Shown here: one piece after another, positions 1-8,869 of the stretch
Numbering within the stretch: position 1 is the first letter of the stretch
Layout: the number at the start of each line of letters is the position of its first letter
From: Planktomarina sp.
GTDB taxonomy: Bacteria; Pseudomonadota; Alphaproteobacteria; Rhodobacterales; Rhodobacteraceae
Assembly: GCA_016780825.1 (NCBI GenBank)
Contig: JADHLF010000021.1
Coordinates: forward strand, 1-38,265
Length of the DNA stretch: 38,265 nt
Direction: 5' to 3'
Made by a program: the position numbers and the translations under genes
The notes under the pieces: generated by a model
The model's input: only the letters and a program-made list of their open reading frames with translations
Told to the model about the DNA's origin: nothing
Database searches by the model: none

Positions 1-590
1 GGGGAGAGATTTGTAAATACCGCAATATCAGGTGTCAGGCTGCGGGCCAGTTCAAGCTGATAGGAGGATAATTCCAGCACGATCACATCTCCATCTTCGG
101 CCGGCTGCAGATCCAAAGCCCCGCGGCCAATATTTCCCGCCAACTGGCTGCGCCGCCCGGCCACCTCAAGCAAATGATGGATCAGGGCGCTGGTGGTGGA
201 TTTGCCATTTGAACCGGTCACCGCGATCACCTTGGGCGCCATGTCAAAGCCTGTCCAAGACTGCGTCGCAAAGGAGCGAAAGAATAGGCCGATGTCATTG
301 TCGAGAGGAATGCCAAGCTGCATCGCGAGAGCAATGGCTGGATGCGGCTTGGGATAGAGATGCGCAATCCCCGGCGAGGTGATGAGCATATCTATGCCCT
401 CAAGCCCGCCCCGCAGCGGATCAATGCAGCTGAGGCCCGCTGCCTCGGCCCGTTGCCGCCCTGCCTCGCCATCGTCCCAGCACAGCACATCTGCGCCGCC
501 CGCCACCAAAGCCTGCGCGGCGATCAGGCCAGAGCGGCCCATTCCAAGCACAAAGACCCGGCGCCCATGCATGCCCTGAACTGCTATCAT
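1..590 (-). CDS. murD: UDP-N-acetylmuramoylalanine--D-glutamate ligase, 3' end cut by window edge
   Basis: Cytoplasmic ligase that adds D-glutamate to UDP-MurNAc-L-Ala in peptidoglycan precursor synthesis. About 196 residues are visible of a family that is normally about 450-470. An N-terminal dinucleotide-like fold shows VFVLGMGRSG (residues 12-21). The Mur-ligase ATP loop GSNGKST is at 126-132, followed by AGNIG and the ELSSYQLE motif typical of MurD. The ATG at 590 is preceded by a GGAG about 8 bases upstream, which supports this start; an internal ATG at codon 7 is less likely. It lies 38 bases downstream of mraY in the same operon. The reading frame is open to base 1, so this is truncation by the window and not damage. 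Confidence 0.96.
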   Translation of the reverse strand, partial: MIAVQGMHGRRVFVLGMGRSGLIAAQALVAGGADVLCWDDGEAGRQRAEAAGLSCIDPLRGGLEGIDMLITSPGIAHLYPKPHPAIALAMQLGIPLDNDIGLFFRSFATQSWTGFDMAPKVIAVTGSNGKSTTSALIHHLLEVAGRRSQLAGNIGRGALDLQPAEDGDVIVLELSSYQLELARSLTPDIAVFTNLS

Positions 591-628
591 TTTATGCTCT
601 CCAATGGGCCCGCGGCCCTGATCTCAAT

Positions 629-1711
629 TTACCGGACTTTCAATGTCGCCAGGCCAATCATGGCCAAGACAATGGCGATGATCCAGAAGCGGATCACGAT
701 TTGGCTTTCCGCATAGCCTTTTTTCTCAAAATGATGGTGGATCGGCGCCATGAGAAACACCCGCCGGCCGGTGCGTTTGAACCAAAACACCTGGATGATG
801 ACACTCAAGGCCTCGGCCACAAACACCCCGCCGATGATCGCCCACACAATCTCATGTTTGGTCAAAACGGCAATAGCGCCCAGCGCCCCACCGAGCGAGA
901 GGCTGCCCGTATCGCCCATGAATATTGCAGCAGGGGGGGCATTATACCATAAAAAGCCCAAGCCTCCGCCAATCAACGCCATGCAGAAAATCAACAGCTC
1001 GCCCGTTCCGGGCACATAGTGCACGTCAAGATATTGGGTAAAATCAACTCGGCCCACCGCATAGGCCAAGACGCCGAGCGCTGCCGCGGCAATCATCACG
1101 GGCATAACGGCCAAACCATCCAAACCATCGGTGAGGTTGACGGCATTGGCCGTTCCAACAATCACGATCATAGCAAAGGGAAAAAACAATAGGCCAAATG
1201 GCACCAATGTGTCTTTCAGGACCGGCACAGCCACCTGCAAGCGCAGGCCTTCGGGATGCAGCTGCGCGGCCACCAGCGCGGCGATCAGCGCAATCACAAA
1301 CCCCAATCCGAGACGGACCCGACCCGAGACCCCGGCAGAGGTTTGCTTTGAGACTTTGGCATAGTCATCGGCAAAGCCAATCGCGCCAAAGCCAATCGTG
1401 ACAAAAAGCACAACCCAGATATGCATATTATCCAGTCGCGCCCAGAGCAGAGTTGAGACCACCAAGGCCCCGAGAATGAGCGCGCCCCCCATCGTCGGCG
1501 TGCCCGCTTTGGATTGATGCCCCTCTGGCCCATCAGATCGGATCGGTTGTCCGCGCCCCTGACGGCGGCGCAAGAGGTTGATCAACGGCTTGCCGAACAC
1601 AAAGCCAAAGAGCAGAGATGTCAAAAATGCCCCACCGGCGCGAAAGGTGATATAGCGAAAAAGATTAAAGAAATCGCCGCCATCCGACAGCAATGTCAGC
1701 CAATAAACCAT
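629..1711 (-). CDS. mraY: Phospho-N-acetylmuramoyl-pentapeptide transferase
   Basis: Integral membrane enzyme that transfers phospho-MurNAc-pentapeptide to undecaprenyl phosphate, making lipid I. The 360 residues match the family length and are mostly hydrophobic helices. Visible motifs are KAGTPTMGG (68-76), the catalytic pair DD at 115-116 (GFADDY), NLTDGLDG (192-199), MGDTGS (265-270) and PIHHHFE (323-329), all hallmark MraY signatures. It sits between murF (17 bases upstream in the operon) and murD, the usual dcw order. Nothing unusual is seen. Confidence 0.98.
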   Translation of the reverse strand: MVYWLTLLSDGGDFFNLFRYITFRAGGAFLTSLLFGFVFGKPLINLLRRRQGRGQPIRSDGPEGHQSKAGTPTMGGALILGALVVSTLLWARLDNMHIWVVLFVTIGFGAIGFADDYAKVSKQTSAGVSGRVRLGLGFVIALIAALVAAQLHPEGLRLQVAVPVLKDTLVPFGLLFFPFAMIVIVGTANAVNLTDGLDGLAVMPVMIAAAALGVLAYAVGRVDFTQYLDVHYVPGTGELLIFCMALIGGGLGFLWYNAPPAAIFMGDTGSLSLGGALGAIAVLTKHEIVWAIIGGVFVAEALSVIIQVFWFKRTGRRVFLMAPIHHHFEKKGYAESQIVIRFWIIAIVLAMIGLATLKVR

Positions 1712-1728
1712 CCAAATTCCCCTTACAC

Positions 1729-3147
1729 CTACGGTTGTGAGCGATGCCCTAAATTACGGATTAGGTCAACAATCATTGAAACTTTACTGCCCAAGGAACC
1801 TTTGACCAAAACCCGGTCTCCCGGTGCAATCAACTCTCCCAAGCCCGAGGCCAGCTCTTGCGCCTCTGGCACCCAACGGCCGCGGAGTGCGGTGGGCAAA
1901 GCATCATAACAGGCGCGCATGCGTGGTCCGACGCAATGCACCACATCTACAGTTAACAAATGGTTATTGACAGCCAGCTGCGCGTGACTGCGCTCCTCTT
2001 CCTGCCCCAGCTCCAACATATCACCCAAAATCGCAACTCGCCGCGGCCCGCGCCCGATCTGCTCTTGCGGATCAGAGGCCGCCAACACCTCCAAGGCCGC
2101 CGCCATAGAGGCCGGGTTGGCATTATAGGCATCATCAATCAGCTCGAAATAGGCATTGGTATCTGCGGGATCCAAGCTGATCCTCTCGCGCCGCCCACGC
2201 CCCGCCGGCGGTTGCCAGCGGAACAGATCGACGGCCGCTCGTGTCGGATCGCCCGACAGAGCCTCCACCGCCGCCAAAACGCCCATAGCATTCACCGCAA
2301 AATGCCGCCCCAATGTGTTCAAACGCAGCACCGCGGGCACGCCGCGCAGGCGCGCTTGAATAACTGTCACATCGTGATGCATCTCCAGCGCCGTCAGGCG
2401 AAAGGCCTCCGCCGTCTCGCCAAATCCCACAATTGTCGCCCCTTTGGCCAAGGCGGCTTGCACAAGGATGTCAATCGTCGGCACATCGGCCGGCAAAATC
2501 GCCGCGCCTCCAGGCATCAAGCCGGCCAAGACATCGGCCTTCTCACGCGCAATACCCTCGAGGCTTTCAAAGGCTTCCATATGCGCCGGGGCCACGGTGA
2601 TGATCATGGCCACATGCGGCTGCACCATCTTGCTCAAAGGCGCAATTTCGCCGGGATGATTCATGCCGATCTCAAAAATGGCAAATTGTGTATCCGCCGG
2701 CATGCGCGCCAGGCTCAGCGGCACGCCCCAATGGTTGTTATAACTGGCCACCGAGGCATGTGTCCGCCCCTGAAACTCAAGCACCGTGCGCAGCATCTCC
2801 TTGGTCGAGGTTTTGCCCACAGATCCGGTCACCGCCAAAACTTTCGCCCCGCAGCGCGCCCGCGCCGCCCGGCCCAAGTCAATCAGGGCCTGCAAGACAT
2901 CCGGTACAATCAGCAGCGGCGCAGTCTCAGGCACCCCATCCGGGCGCCGCTCCACCAGAGCAGCCGCCGCCCCCCTCTCAAGGGCCTGCGCCACAAAATC
3001 ATGACCATCACGCGCCGCTTTCAAGGCCACAAAAAGATCCCCAGGCTGCAATGTCCGCGTGTCAATCGACACCCCATGGGCATCCCATGCTGCCGCAGAA
3101 TATCCGCCCGTTGCCGTTTGAGCCTCAAAAGCAGTCCATAGGGCCAT
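1729..3147 (-). CDS. murF: UDP-N-acetylmuramoyl-tripeptide--D-alanyl-D-alanine ligase
   Basis: Cytoplasmic Mur ligase that adds D-Ala-D-Ala to the UDP-MurNAc tripeptide, completing the pentapeptide precursor used by MraY. It has 472 residues, normal for the family. The N-terminal domain contains VSIDTRTLQPGDLFVAL (26-42), and the ATP loop TGSVGKTS is at 107-114. NNHWGVPLSL and EIGMNHPGEI are typical central-domain motifs, and the C-terminal domain holds DDAYNANPASM. Its ATG overlaps the murE stop in a TAATG, indicating translational coupling. Confidence 0.98.
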   Translation of the reverse strand: MALWTAFEAQTATGGYSAAAWDAHGVSIDTRTLQPGDLFVALKAARDGHDFVAQALERGAAAALVERRPDGVPETAPLLIVPDVLQALIDLGRAARARCGAKVLAVTGSVGKTSTKEMLRTVLEFQGRTHASVASYNNHWGVPLSLARMPADTQFAIFEIGMNHPGEIAPLSKMVQPHVAMIITVAPAHMEAFESLEGIAREKADVLAGLMPGGAAILPADVPTIDILVQAALAKGATIVGFGETAEAFRLTALEMHHDVTVIQARLRGVPAVLRLNTLGRHFAVNAMGVLAAVEALSGDPTRAAVDLFRWQPPAGRGRRERISLDPADTNAYFELIDDAYNANPASMAAALEVLAASDPQEQIGRGPRRVAILGDMLELGQEEERSHAQLAVNNHLLTVDVVHCVGPRMRACYDALPTALRGRWVPEAQELASGLGELIAPGDRVLVKGSLGSKVSMIVDLIRNLGHRSQP

Positions 3148-4625
3148 TACGCAAAATCCTCCAAAGCAGCCACAGAGATACTCGCCTGTTCTACGTCATC
3201 AAAAGGTAAAACATCTTCTCCTATTATTTGACCTGTTTCATGTCCCTTACCGGCAATCAGCAAACAATCGCCGGCTTGCAACCCATCGACCCCAACCAAA
3301 ATCGCTTCGGCCCGATCGCCGACCTCTTCGGCCTCGCGCGCGCCCGCCAAAACCATCGCGCGAATGGCGGCGGGATCTTCACTGCGTGGATTATCATCGG
3401 TGACAATCACCCGGTCCGCATGCGCCGCAGCCGCCTGCCCCATTAAGACCCGCTTGCTCGGATCTCGGTCTCCACCGGCGCCGAGAACCACCACCAGCCG
3501 CCCCCTCACATGCGGCCGCAAGGCTTGCAGAGCCGTTGAGACGGCATCGGGCGTATGGGCGTAATCGACATAAACAGACGCCCCATTGGCGCGCGTGGCG
3601 GCCAATTCCATACGCCCGCGCACTGGCCTCACAGTTTTCAACGCAGAAAACACCGCTTCCGCCTCGCCACCCGCAGCCAGAACCATGCCCGCCGCCAGGA
3701 GCAGGTTTTCCCCTTGGAACCCGCCAACCAAAGGCAATTTGACCTGATATCTTGCATCCTGAAAGGCGCATAAGATCTCTTGACCGGTGGCCTCAAATGT
3801 TTGCCCTAATATTTGCAAATCCGCCGCGCTGCGACCGACGGTCAGACAGCTTTGTCCGCGCTGGCGGCACGCGTCATAAAGCACCAGTCCTTTGCCATCA
3901 TCAATATTGATGACAGCCCAGCCCTGCGGCCCTAAAACGCGGTCAAACAGGCCTGATTTTGCGGCAAAATACGCCTCAAATGTGGCATGGTAATCCAGAT
4001 GATCTTGCGTGAAATTGGTAAAGCCTGCGACCGTCAAAACCACCCCATCCAAACGCTTTTGCTCCAATCCGTGGCTTGAAGCCTCCATCGCGCCATGGGT
4101 CACGCCCGCGGCGGCGGCCTGAGCTAAGACCCGGTGCAGGGTGATGGGCTCCGGGGTGGTATGGTTCAAGGGCGCGCTCCACGCCCCCTGCACCCCGGTT
4201 GTGCCCAAGTTGATCGCCGAAAACCCCAATTCGGTCCAAATTTGCCGGCAAAAACTGGCCACAGAGGTTTTGCCATTGGTGCCCGTCACCGCCACCATCA
4301 CCTCCGGCTGCGCGCCAAAGAACAAAGCCGAAGCCGCCGAAAGCGCCTGACGCGGATCATCAACAACGCAGATCTCTGCCGCGTGCTCTGGACAGGCTTT
4401 AGAAATCAACGCTGCCCCCTTTGGGTCCGTTAGAATCGCTGTCGCCCCTTGGCACAGGGCATATGGGGCAAATTCAGCCCCATGGCTGCGACTCCCCGGC
4501 AGAGCGGCAAAAAGAAACCCAGTCCGCACATCCCGGCTGTCAACCGCCAGGCCTTGAATTTCAAGTTGAGACGCCCGCGCCGTGGTCAGACCTAAATTTG
4601 CAAGGGTTTTGCTTTTGGTCGCCAT
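3147..4625 (-). CDS. murE: UDP-N-acetylmuramoyl-L-alanyl-D-glutamate--2,6-diaminopimelate ligase
   Basis: Adds the third stem-peptide residue to UDP-MurNAc-L-Ala-D-Glu. It has 492 residues. The ATP loop GTNGKT is at 115-120; EASSHGL is near 181-187, and the C-terminal domain contains GAGGDRD (382-388). The substrate motif DNPR at 411-414 is the signature for meso-diaminopimelate, as opposed to lysine, so the wall should be of the DAP type expected of a Gram-negative. It is followed by murF with a one-base overlap and lies 22 bases after ftsI. Confidence 0.98.
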   Translation of the reverse strand: MATKSKTLANLGLTTARASQLEIQGLAVDSRDVRTGFLFAALPGSRSHGAEFAPYALCQGATAILTDPKGAALISKACPEHAAEICVVDDPRQALSAASALFFGAQPEVMVAVTGTNGKTSVASFCRQIWTELGFSAINLGTTGVQGAWSAPLNHTTPEPITLHRVLAQAAAAGVTHGAMEASSHGLEQKRLDGVVLTVAGFTNFTQDHLDYHATFEAYFAAKSGLFDRVLGPQGWAVINIDDGKGLVLYDACRQRGQSCLTVGRSAADLQILGQTFEATGQEILCAFQDARYQVKLPLVGGFQGENLLLAAGMVLAAGGEAEAVFSALKTVRPVRGRMELAATRANGASVYVDYAHTPDAVSTALQALRPHVRGRLVVVLGAGGDRDPSKRVLMGQAAAAHADRVIVTDDNPRSEDPAAIRAMVLAGAREAEEVGDRAEAILVGVDGLQAGDCLLIAGKGHETGQIIGEDVLPFDDVEQASISVAALEDFA

Positions 4626-4647
4626 CCACCGGCTCGCTTTCTAAAAA

Positions 4648-6429
4648 TCAATTGTTGGCCAATGTTAAACCATTTTGCACAGTGGGTTCAATCTCTGGAG
4701 CGAGGCCCAGCAATGGGGCAACGCGCCGGATAATTTCAGCGGCCACGGGTACAGCGGTCGCACCCGCCGTCCGGCGTGGCTCAGGACCGGTGCGGTCTTC
4801 GGGCTCATCCAGCGTCACGATCAATACATATCGCGGATCGGTGCTTGGAAAGAAACTGGCGAAAGTCGCCAGAACTTTGTCCTTATAATAGCCACCTTGC
4901 GGGCTCGGCTTATCGGCCGTTCCGGTTTTTCCAGCCACAGAATACCCTGGAACATCGCCCATCTTAGCGGTGCCCTCTGTCACCACACGCCGCATCATGC
5001 TGCGCAGGTGCCGAGACGTTTTTTCAGAAATAATGCGCGCGCCACGCGGCGCGGCCGGTTGTTTCAACACCGTCGGCTTCACCAAAGTCCCGCCGTTGAC
5101 AATGGTGGCATATCCCGCCGCCAGATGCACCGGCGAGGTCGAAATTCCATGCCCATAAGAGATGGTCATTGTTGAGATATCGGACCAATTGCTCGGGTAT
5201 TGCGGCCGCCCCGTGGGGCCCTCGATCATTTCAATCGGTGTGGCTTGCAACAGGCCCAGCCGGTCCAAAAAATCTTTTTGCAAATCTGCGCCGATCATTA
5301 AAGACAGGCGCGCTGTGCCGATATTTGAGGACTTAATCAAAACTTTTTCGACCGACAGCTGCGCGCCATAGTCACGATAATCACTGATCTTATGCTTGCC
5401 CCAGCGCAATGGGCCTTTGGTATCCACTAGAGTGTCTGGCTCCACCAAACCCAGATCCATCGCTTGGGCCACAGTGAAGGCTTTAAACACCGAGCCCAGC
5501 TCATAGACCCCTTGGACCGCGCGATTGAACAGCGCGCTGTCGCTCGCGTCACCCTGTGTCAAAGGCCGTGGACGGTTGTTTGGATTAAAATCTGGTAGGC
5601 TGGACAGCGACACAATCTCGCCACTAAAGGCATCCATCAACACCGCTGAGGCCCCCTTGGCATTCATCAGGCGCATGCCGCCATAGAGTGCCTCCTCCAG
5701 CGCAGATTGCACCGTCAGGTCAACCGACAACTGAAGAGGTTGGCCGTCAAATCGCGGATCGCGTAAAAACGTATCAAAGGCTTTTTCGACACCCGCCATT
5801 CCGATGACCTCCGCGGAATGCACGCCCTGCGCGCCGAAGGTCGTGCCTCCCAAAATATGACCGGCCAATTGACCGTTGGGATAAAGCCTCATTTCGCGCG
5901 GGCCGAACAACAGACCCGGCTCGCCAATGTCATGAACGGCCTGTTTTTCTTCTGGGCTAATGGCCGGCTTGAGCCACAAAAATTCTTGCGGTCCCCCCAA
6001 GCGCGCCGCCATTTTCTCAACATTGATATCGGGAAATATTTCCGCCAATTGCCGGGCGGTGCCCTTTGGGTCGATGATTTGACGCGGGTGCGCATAGAGC
6101 GAATGGGTGTCGATATTCGTCGCCAAAACCCGATTGTTGCGATCCAGGATATCCGCTCGGCTGGCCAAAATTTGTGCCGCTGTGGCGCGGGCCTTGGGCT
6201 CAATCGGCTCAGAGACCGCCAAGGCCGTCATCCGCATACCAATAACGCCAAAACTGATTACAAATATTCCGCCCATCATGAATAAGCGCCGCTGAGTTTT
6301 GCGCAAAATCCGCTCGTGCTGCATCTCGATGCGTTCGCGCCGATTGGCATGTTCAATCAAATCGGGATTTTCGCCAGCAGTTCTGGCCGAAAATATGCGC
6401 GCCAAGGGCCGAAGCGGTTTGCGGATCAT
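4648..6429 (-). CDS. ftsI: Septal peptidoglycan transpeptidase FtsI (PBP3)
   Basis: Class B penicillin-binding protein that cross-links septal peptidoglycan with FtsW. It has 593 residues. A cytoplasmic N-terminus is followed by one membrane segment (about 49-72), then the PBP dimerisation region (ILASRADILDRNNRVLATN, 87-105) and the transpeptidase domain. The catalytic serine is in SVFK at 313-316, the SSN motif is at 367-369 and KTG at 501-503, all intact. The ATG overlaps the ftsL stop by four bases (ATGA), as is usual in this operon. Confidence 0.97.
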   Translation of the reverse strand: MIRKPLRPLARIFSARTAGENPDLIEHANRRERIEMQHERILRKTQRRLFMMGGIFVISFGVIGMRMTALAVSEPIEPKARATAAQILASRADILDRNNRVLATNIDTHSLYAHPRQIIDPKGTARQLAEIFPDINVEKMAARLGGPQEFLWLKPAISPEEKQAVHDIGEPGLLFGPREMRLYPNGQLAGHILGGTTFGAQGVHSAEVIGMAGVEKAFDTFLRDPRFDGQPLQLSVDLTVQSALEEALYGGMRLMNAKGASAVLMDAFSGEIVSLSSLPDFNPNNRPRPLTQGDASDSALFNRAVQGVYELGSVFKAFTVAQAMDLGLVEPDTLVDTKGPLRWGKHKISDYRDYGAQLSVEKVLIKSSNIGTARLSLMIGADLQKDFLDRLGLLQATPIEMIEGPTGRPQYPSNWSDISTMTISYGHGISTSPVHLAAGYATIVNGGTLVKPTVLKQPAAPRGARIISEKTSRHLRSMMRRVVTEGTAKMGDVPGYSVAGKTGTADKPSPQGGYYKDKVLATFASFFPSTDPRYVLIVTLDEPEDRTGPEPRRTAGATAVPVAAEIIRRVAPLLGLAPEIEPTVQNGLTLANN

Positions 6430-6770
6430 GGCGAGGCCTCGCGGTTCATCACCTCAATCGGCTCGGTGATTGGACCCAAATCTGGCCCAGGATAGGGAAT
6501 TTGTTCCAAACGCGCAAAATGATCCGCCGTCAGCTGCAACAATTTCAACTCGTCAAAATTGGCATTGACCAGCTGCAACAGTCGCTCAGGGCGATTGAGA
6601 TAGGCCCATTCGGCTTTGAGAGCGCGCAACCTCGAATGGGCCTCGGAAATATCGCGGTTCAACTGGGCAATTTCATCCAATTTGCCCTTGGTTTCATAGC
6701 TTTCCGTATAAGCCCAGACGGCAAGCCCCATGACACCCACCACCAAACAGCTTAAAAACAGATTTTTCAT
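6426..6770 (-). CDS. ftsL: Cell division protein FtsL
   Basis: Small bitopic divisome protein that forms the FtsQLB complex and activates FtsWI. It has 114 residues: an N-terminal membrane segment (about 3-22) and a periplasmic stretch (about 30-80) compatible with a coiled coil (LNRDISEAHSRLRALKAEW). Sequence alone is weakly diagnostic, as always for FtsL. Position between rsmH and ftsI, size and topology make the call secure. It overlaps both neighbours by four bases. Confidence 0.92.
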   Translation of the reverse strand: MKNLFLSCLVVGVMGLAVWAYTESYETKGKLDEIAQLNRDISEAHSRLRALKAEWAYLNRPERLLQLVNANFDELKLLQLTADHFARLEQIPYPGPDLGPITEPIEVMNREASP

Positions 6771-7756
6771 GAGACCCTCCGCTGCGGCAGCTGGGGCACG
6801 CCGAGACTGCGTGGATCAACAGGCAGCGCCGGGGCCTCGGTGCGCCGTCCAAGGCGCAATTTCGCCGAACGCGCGCGCGGATTGGCGGCAAGTTCTTCTT
6901 TTGAGGCTTTGATTGCCTTGCGGCTTTGCATGACAAATTGCGCCGGAACGTCCTCAACCAATGGCGCATATCGGCTTCCAGCCTGTGTGCCTGCACGGGC
7001 TTGGAAAAACCGTTTCACGATGCGATCTTCTACGGAATGAAAGGTCACCACAGCCAAAACGCCCCCGGGGCGCAAAACACGCTCAGCGGCCGCAAGCCCT
7101 TGGACCAATTGATCATATTCACCATTCACCGCGATGCGCAAAGCTTGAAAACTGCGGGTTGCAGGGTGGGATTGGCCGGGCTTGGCACGCGGCAAACAGC
7201 GCTCAACAACCCCGGCCAATTCTAATGTCCGCTCAAAAGGCGCCTCATCGCGCCGCGCAACGATCATTTTAGCGATGCGGCGGCTGGCCCGCTCTTCGCC
7301 ATAATTATACAAAATATCGGCAATCTGCTCAGCGCTGGCGCCATTGACAAGATCCGCCGCCGTCGGGCCCGTATCGCCCATGCGCATATCAAGCGGCCCA
7401 TCTTTTTGAAACGAAAAGCCGCGCTCCGCTTGGTCGATTTGCATTGAGGACACACCGATGTCGAGCACCACCCCATCCACCGCATCGGCGGTTTGATCCA
7501 AATTGGAGAAGGTATCTTGCACCAGGTGCAAGCGATCACCGTAGTGCGGCGCCCAATCGACGGCCATATCAAAAACACTGGGATCGCGGTCAATCCCAAT
7601 CACCCGATCAGCGCCGGCATCGAGCAAATATTTACTATAGCCACCGGCCCCGAAGGTGCCATCGATCCAAGTGCCGGCAATCGGTGCGGCCGCCTCTATC
7701 AATGGTACAATCAGAACAGGGATATGCGGCGCTGATTGGGAGGTATCGGGCCGCAT
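6767..7756 (-). CDS. rsmH: 16S rRNA (cytosine(1402)-N(4))-methyltransferase
   Basis: S-adenosylmethionine-dependent enzyme that methylates N4 of C1402 in 16S rRNA at the decoding centre; formerly MraW. It has 329 residues. HIPVLIVPLIEAA opens the fold, GTFGAGGYSKYLL and VIGIDRDPS form the cofactor-binding site, and VVLDIGVSSMQIDQAERGFSF and ITFHS-like VVTFHSVEDRIVK are family signatures. It starts two bases after the mraZ stop and overlaps ftsL by four bases. Confidence 0.97.
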   Translation of the reverse strand: MRPDTSQSAPHIPVLIVPLIEAAAPIAGTWIDGTFGAGGYSKYLLDAGADRVIGIDRDPSVFDMAVDWAPHYGDRLHLVQDTFSNLDQTADAVDGVVLDIGVSSMQIDQAERGFSFQKDGPLDMRMGDTGPTAADLVNGASAEQIADILYNYGEERASRRIAKMIVARRDEAPFERTLELAGVVERCLPRAKPGQSHPATRSFQALRIAVNGEYDQLVQGLAAAERVLRPGGVLAVVTFHSVEDRIVKRFFQARAGTQAGSRYAPLVEDVPAQFVMQSRKAIKASKEELAANPRARSAKLRLGRRTEAPALPVDPRSLGVPQLPQRRVS

Positions 7757-7758
7757 AT

Positions 7759-8262
7759 CTAGTCCTGCCCCGCTTGGTCTAAATAGATCATAGGATCGAA
7801 ATCCTCTGGCAGATTATCCAACCAAGCCTCAGTTTTGGCCAATTCTTCGGAGTCGTAAGTTTCAGGTTTCCAGATTTGGAACGTGTCACCAGCTGCGATA
7901 AAAAACGCCTCTGCACCCAGATCAATTTTACGGCGCAATTTCGCCGGAAGCACCAAACGCCCCGTGTCATCGACGATTGTGGGGAAAGATTGCCCGTGAA
8001 ACAGCCGTTGCAACATCCGGCGCTCCATGGATCCGCGCGGCAAGGCGTCAATCTTGGCATCCACCTCTTCGATTGCAGAAATCGTATAACATTCCAGGTA
8101 ATTGCGGCGGTGATCGCCATAGACAATCACCAACTCAGGATTGAGACCTTCGGTGTAATTGGGGTCCCCCTGCTCCAGCACGCGGCGAAAAAGAGCGGGG
8201 ATAGACACCCGGCCCTTGTTGTCCACCTTATGGTGGCTTTCACCTCTAAACCTGCGTGCCAC
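7759..8262 (-). CDS. mraZ: Transcriptional regulator / division protein MraZ
   Basis: First gene of the dcw operon. MraZ binds DNA through two AbrB-like swapped-hairpin folds and in E. coli represses its own operon. It has 167 residues; the two half-repeats are visible as HKVDNKGRVSIPALFR (11-26) and VDDTGRLVLPAKLRR (about 97-111). The start is a GTG at 8262, giving MARRFRGE; no in-frame ATG fits better. Its untranslated leader is long and contains a strong terminator hairpin 44 bases upstream of the start. Confidence 0.96.
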   Translation of the reverse strand: MARRFRGESHHKVDNKGRVSIPALFRRVLEQGDPNYTEGLNPELVIVYGDHRRNYLECYTISAIEEVDAKIDALPRGSMERRMLQRLFHGQSFPTIVDDTGRLVLPAKLRRKIDLGAEAFFIAAGDTFQIWKPETYDSEELAKTEAWLDNLPEDFDPMIYLDQAGQD

Positions 8263-8305
8263 TTGGGCCTGCCTCGCTCATTAATTGGGGCGCTGCCCCG
8301 AACAT

Positions 8306-8346
8306 AAAAACGGCGGATTGAACTGCTGCTGGTGTTCAATCCGCCG
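8306..8346 (-). terminator. Intrinsic terminator inside the dcw leader
   Basis: On the minus strand, a perfect 13-bp stem (CGGCGGATTGAAC pairing with GTTCAATCCGCCG) with a 10-base loop is followed directly by five T. It lies between the leader promoter and mraZ, so much of the transcription entering the leader should stop here, with read-through feeding the operon. In Rhodobacter sphaeroides the UpsM sRNA ends at a terminator in the same place. Confidence 0.85.
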
Positions 8347-8504
8347 ACATTTCCCTTACGGGATGTCCAGCTGCGCGTGCCACCTGGGGGGATATTTGCT
8401 CGCTAACGCGCCGGATCTCTTCGTTTGGAAATGGGTGCCTGTATGCAACCTGCGCTCGCCTTTGCCCTTCTTTATTTGGGGCTTTGATTTTTGACCGCTT
8501 CCAT
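8306..8504 (-). ncRNA. upsM: UpsM-like sRNA from the 5' leader of the dcw operon
   Basis: The stretch between a predicted promoter (-35 at 8539-8534, -10 at 8516-8511) and the terminator ending at 8306 has no credible ORF and would give an RNA of about 200 bases. In Rhodobacter sphaeroides the abundant sRNA UpsM, of about this size, is made from the leader upstream of mraZ and ends at an intrinsic terminator. The identity rests on position, length and terminator. The 5' end is inferred, and homology of primary sequence could not be tested. Confidence 0.6.
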
Positions 8505-8510
8505 GGACAA

Positions 8511-8539
8511 TTATTTGCATGGGAATTCATGGTAATCAA
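8511..8539 (-). promoter_or_regulatory. Predicted sigma-70-type promoter for the dcw leader
   Basis: On the minus strand TTGATT (8539-8534) is followed after 17 bases by AAATAA (8516-8511). This would start a transcript near 8504. The match is reasonable but not strong; other AT-rich elements further upstream could also serve. Confidence 0.4.
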
Positions 8540-8869
8540 TAGGAAATTTTTGCAACTATCTACGAGTCTACGTCAATTCTATGGAGAAATTCGAAATTCC
8601 AAGCGGCTTAACACCACATAAGGTCGCTATGTGGTCATCTGTCCACTAAATGTGGTGGAATAGGCTTTGGCCCATAATTTCCCAATTTTTTTGTATAATC
8701 GAAAAAATTTATTGGGAACACCGCAATTTTCGCTCCGAATGAAGCAAAAAACAGCATAGCGCTCCTGAATCACCGATCAGATGCCGGCAAATTATCGCGA
8801 GACGAGATGTGTCCCATGGTTTCCCAAAACGAGTCTGAGGCCGGGTGTCACGACCGATCTGCCCGCAGT
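8540..8869. other. AT-rich intergenic region upstream of the dcw leader
   Basis: No coding region is supported here. It is much more AT-rich than its neighbours. It contains a palindrome CCACATA-N7-TATGTGG at 8614-8634, a GANTC (CcrM-type methylation) site in the stretch around 8563-8567, and a possible earlier minus-strand promoter (TGTTCC-N17-TATACA, about 8720-8692). A regulatory role is inferred only from position in front of the division operon. Confidence 0.5.
8671..8684 (-). promoter_or_regulatory. Possible MraZ box (two TGGG repeats 10 bp apart)
   Basis: On the minus strand TGGG occurs twice with exactly 10-bp spacing (8684-8681 and 8674-8671). MraZ of E. coli binds TGGGN repeats separated by 5 bp, that is one helical turn apart. 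Only two repeats are seen where three or more are common, and they lie far upstream of mraZ, so this is tentative. Confidence 0.3.

Noticed and set aside
1960..3141. Long plus-strand open frame opposite murF
   Set aside because: It is entirely antisense to a well-supported murF, and its translation is rich in Arg, His and Gln with low complexity, as expected for a shadow frame in GC-rich coding DNA.
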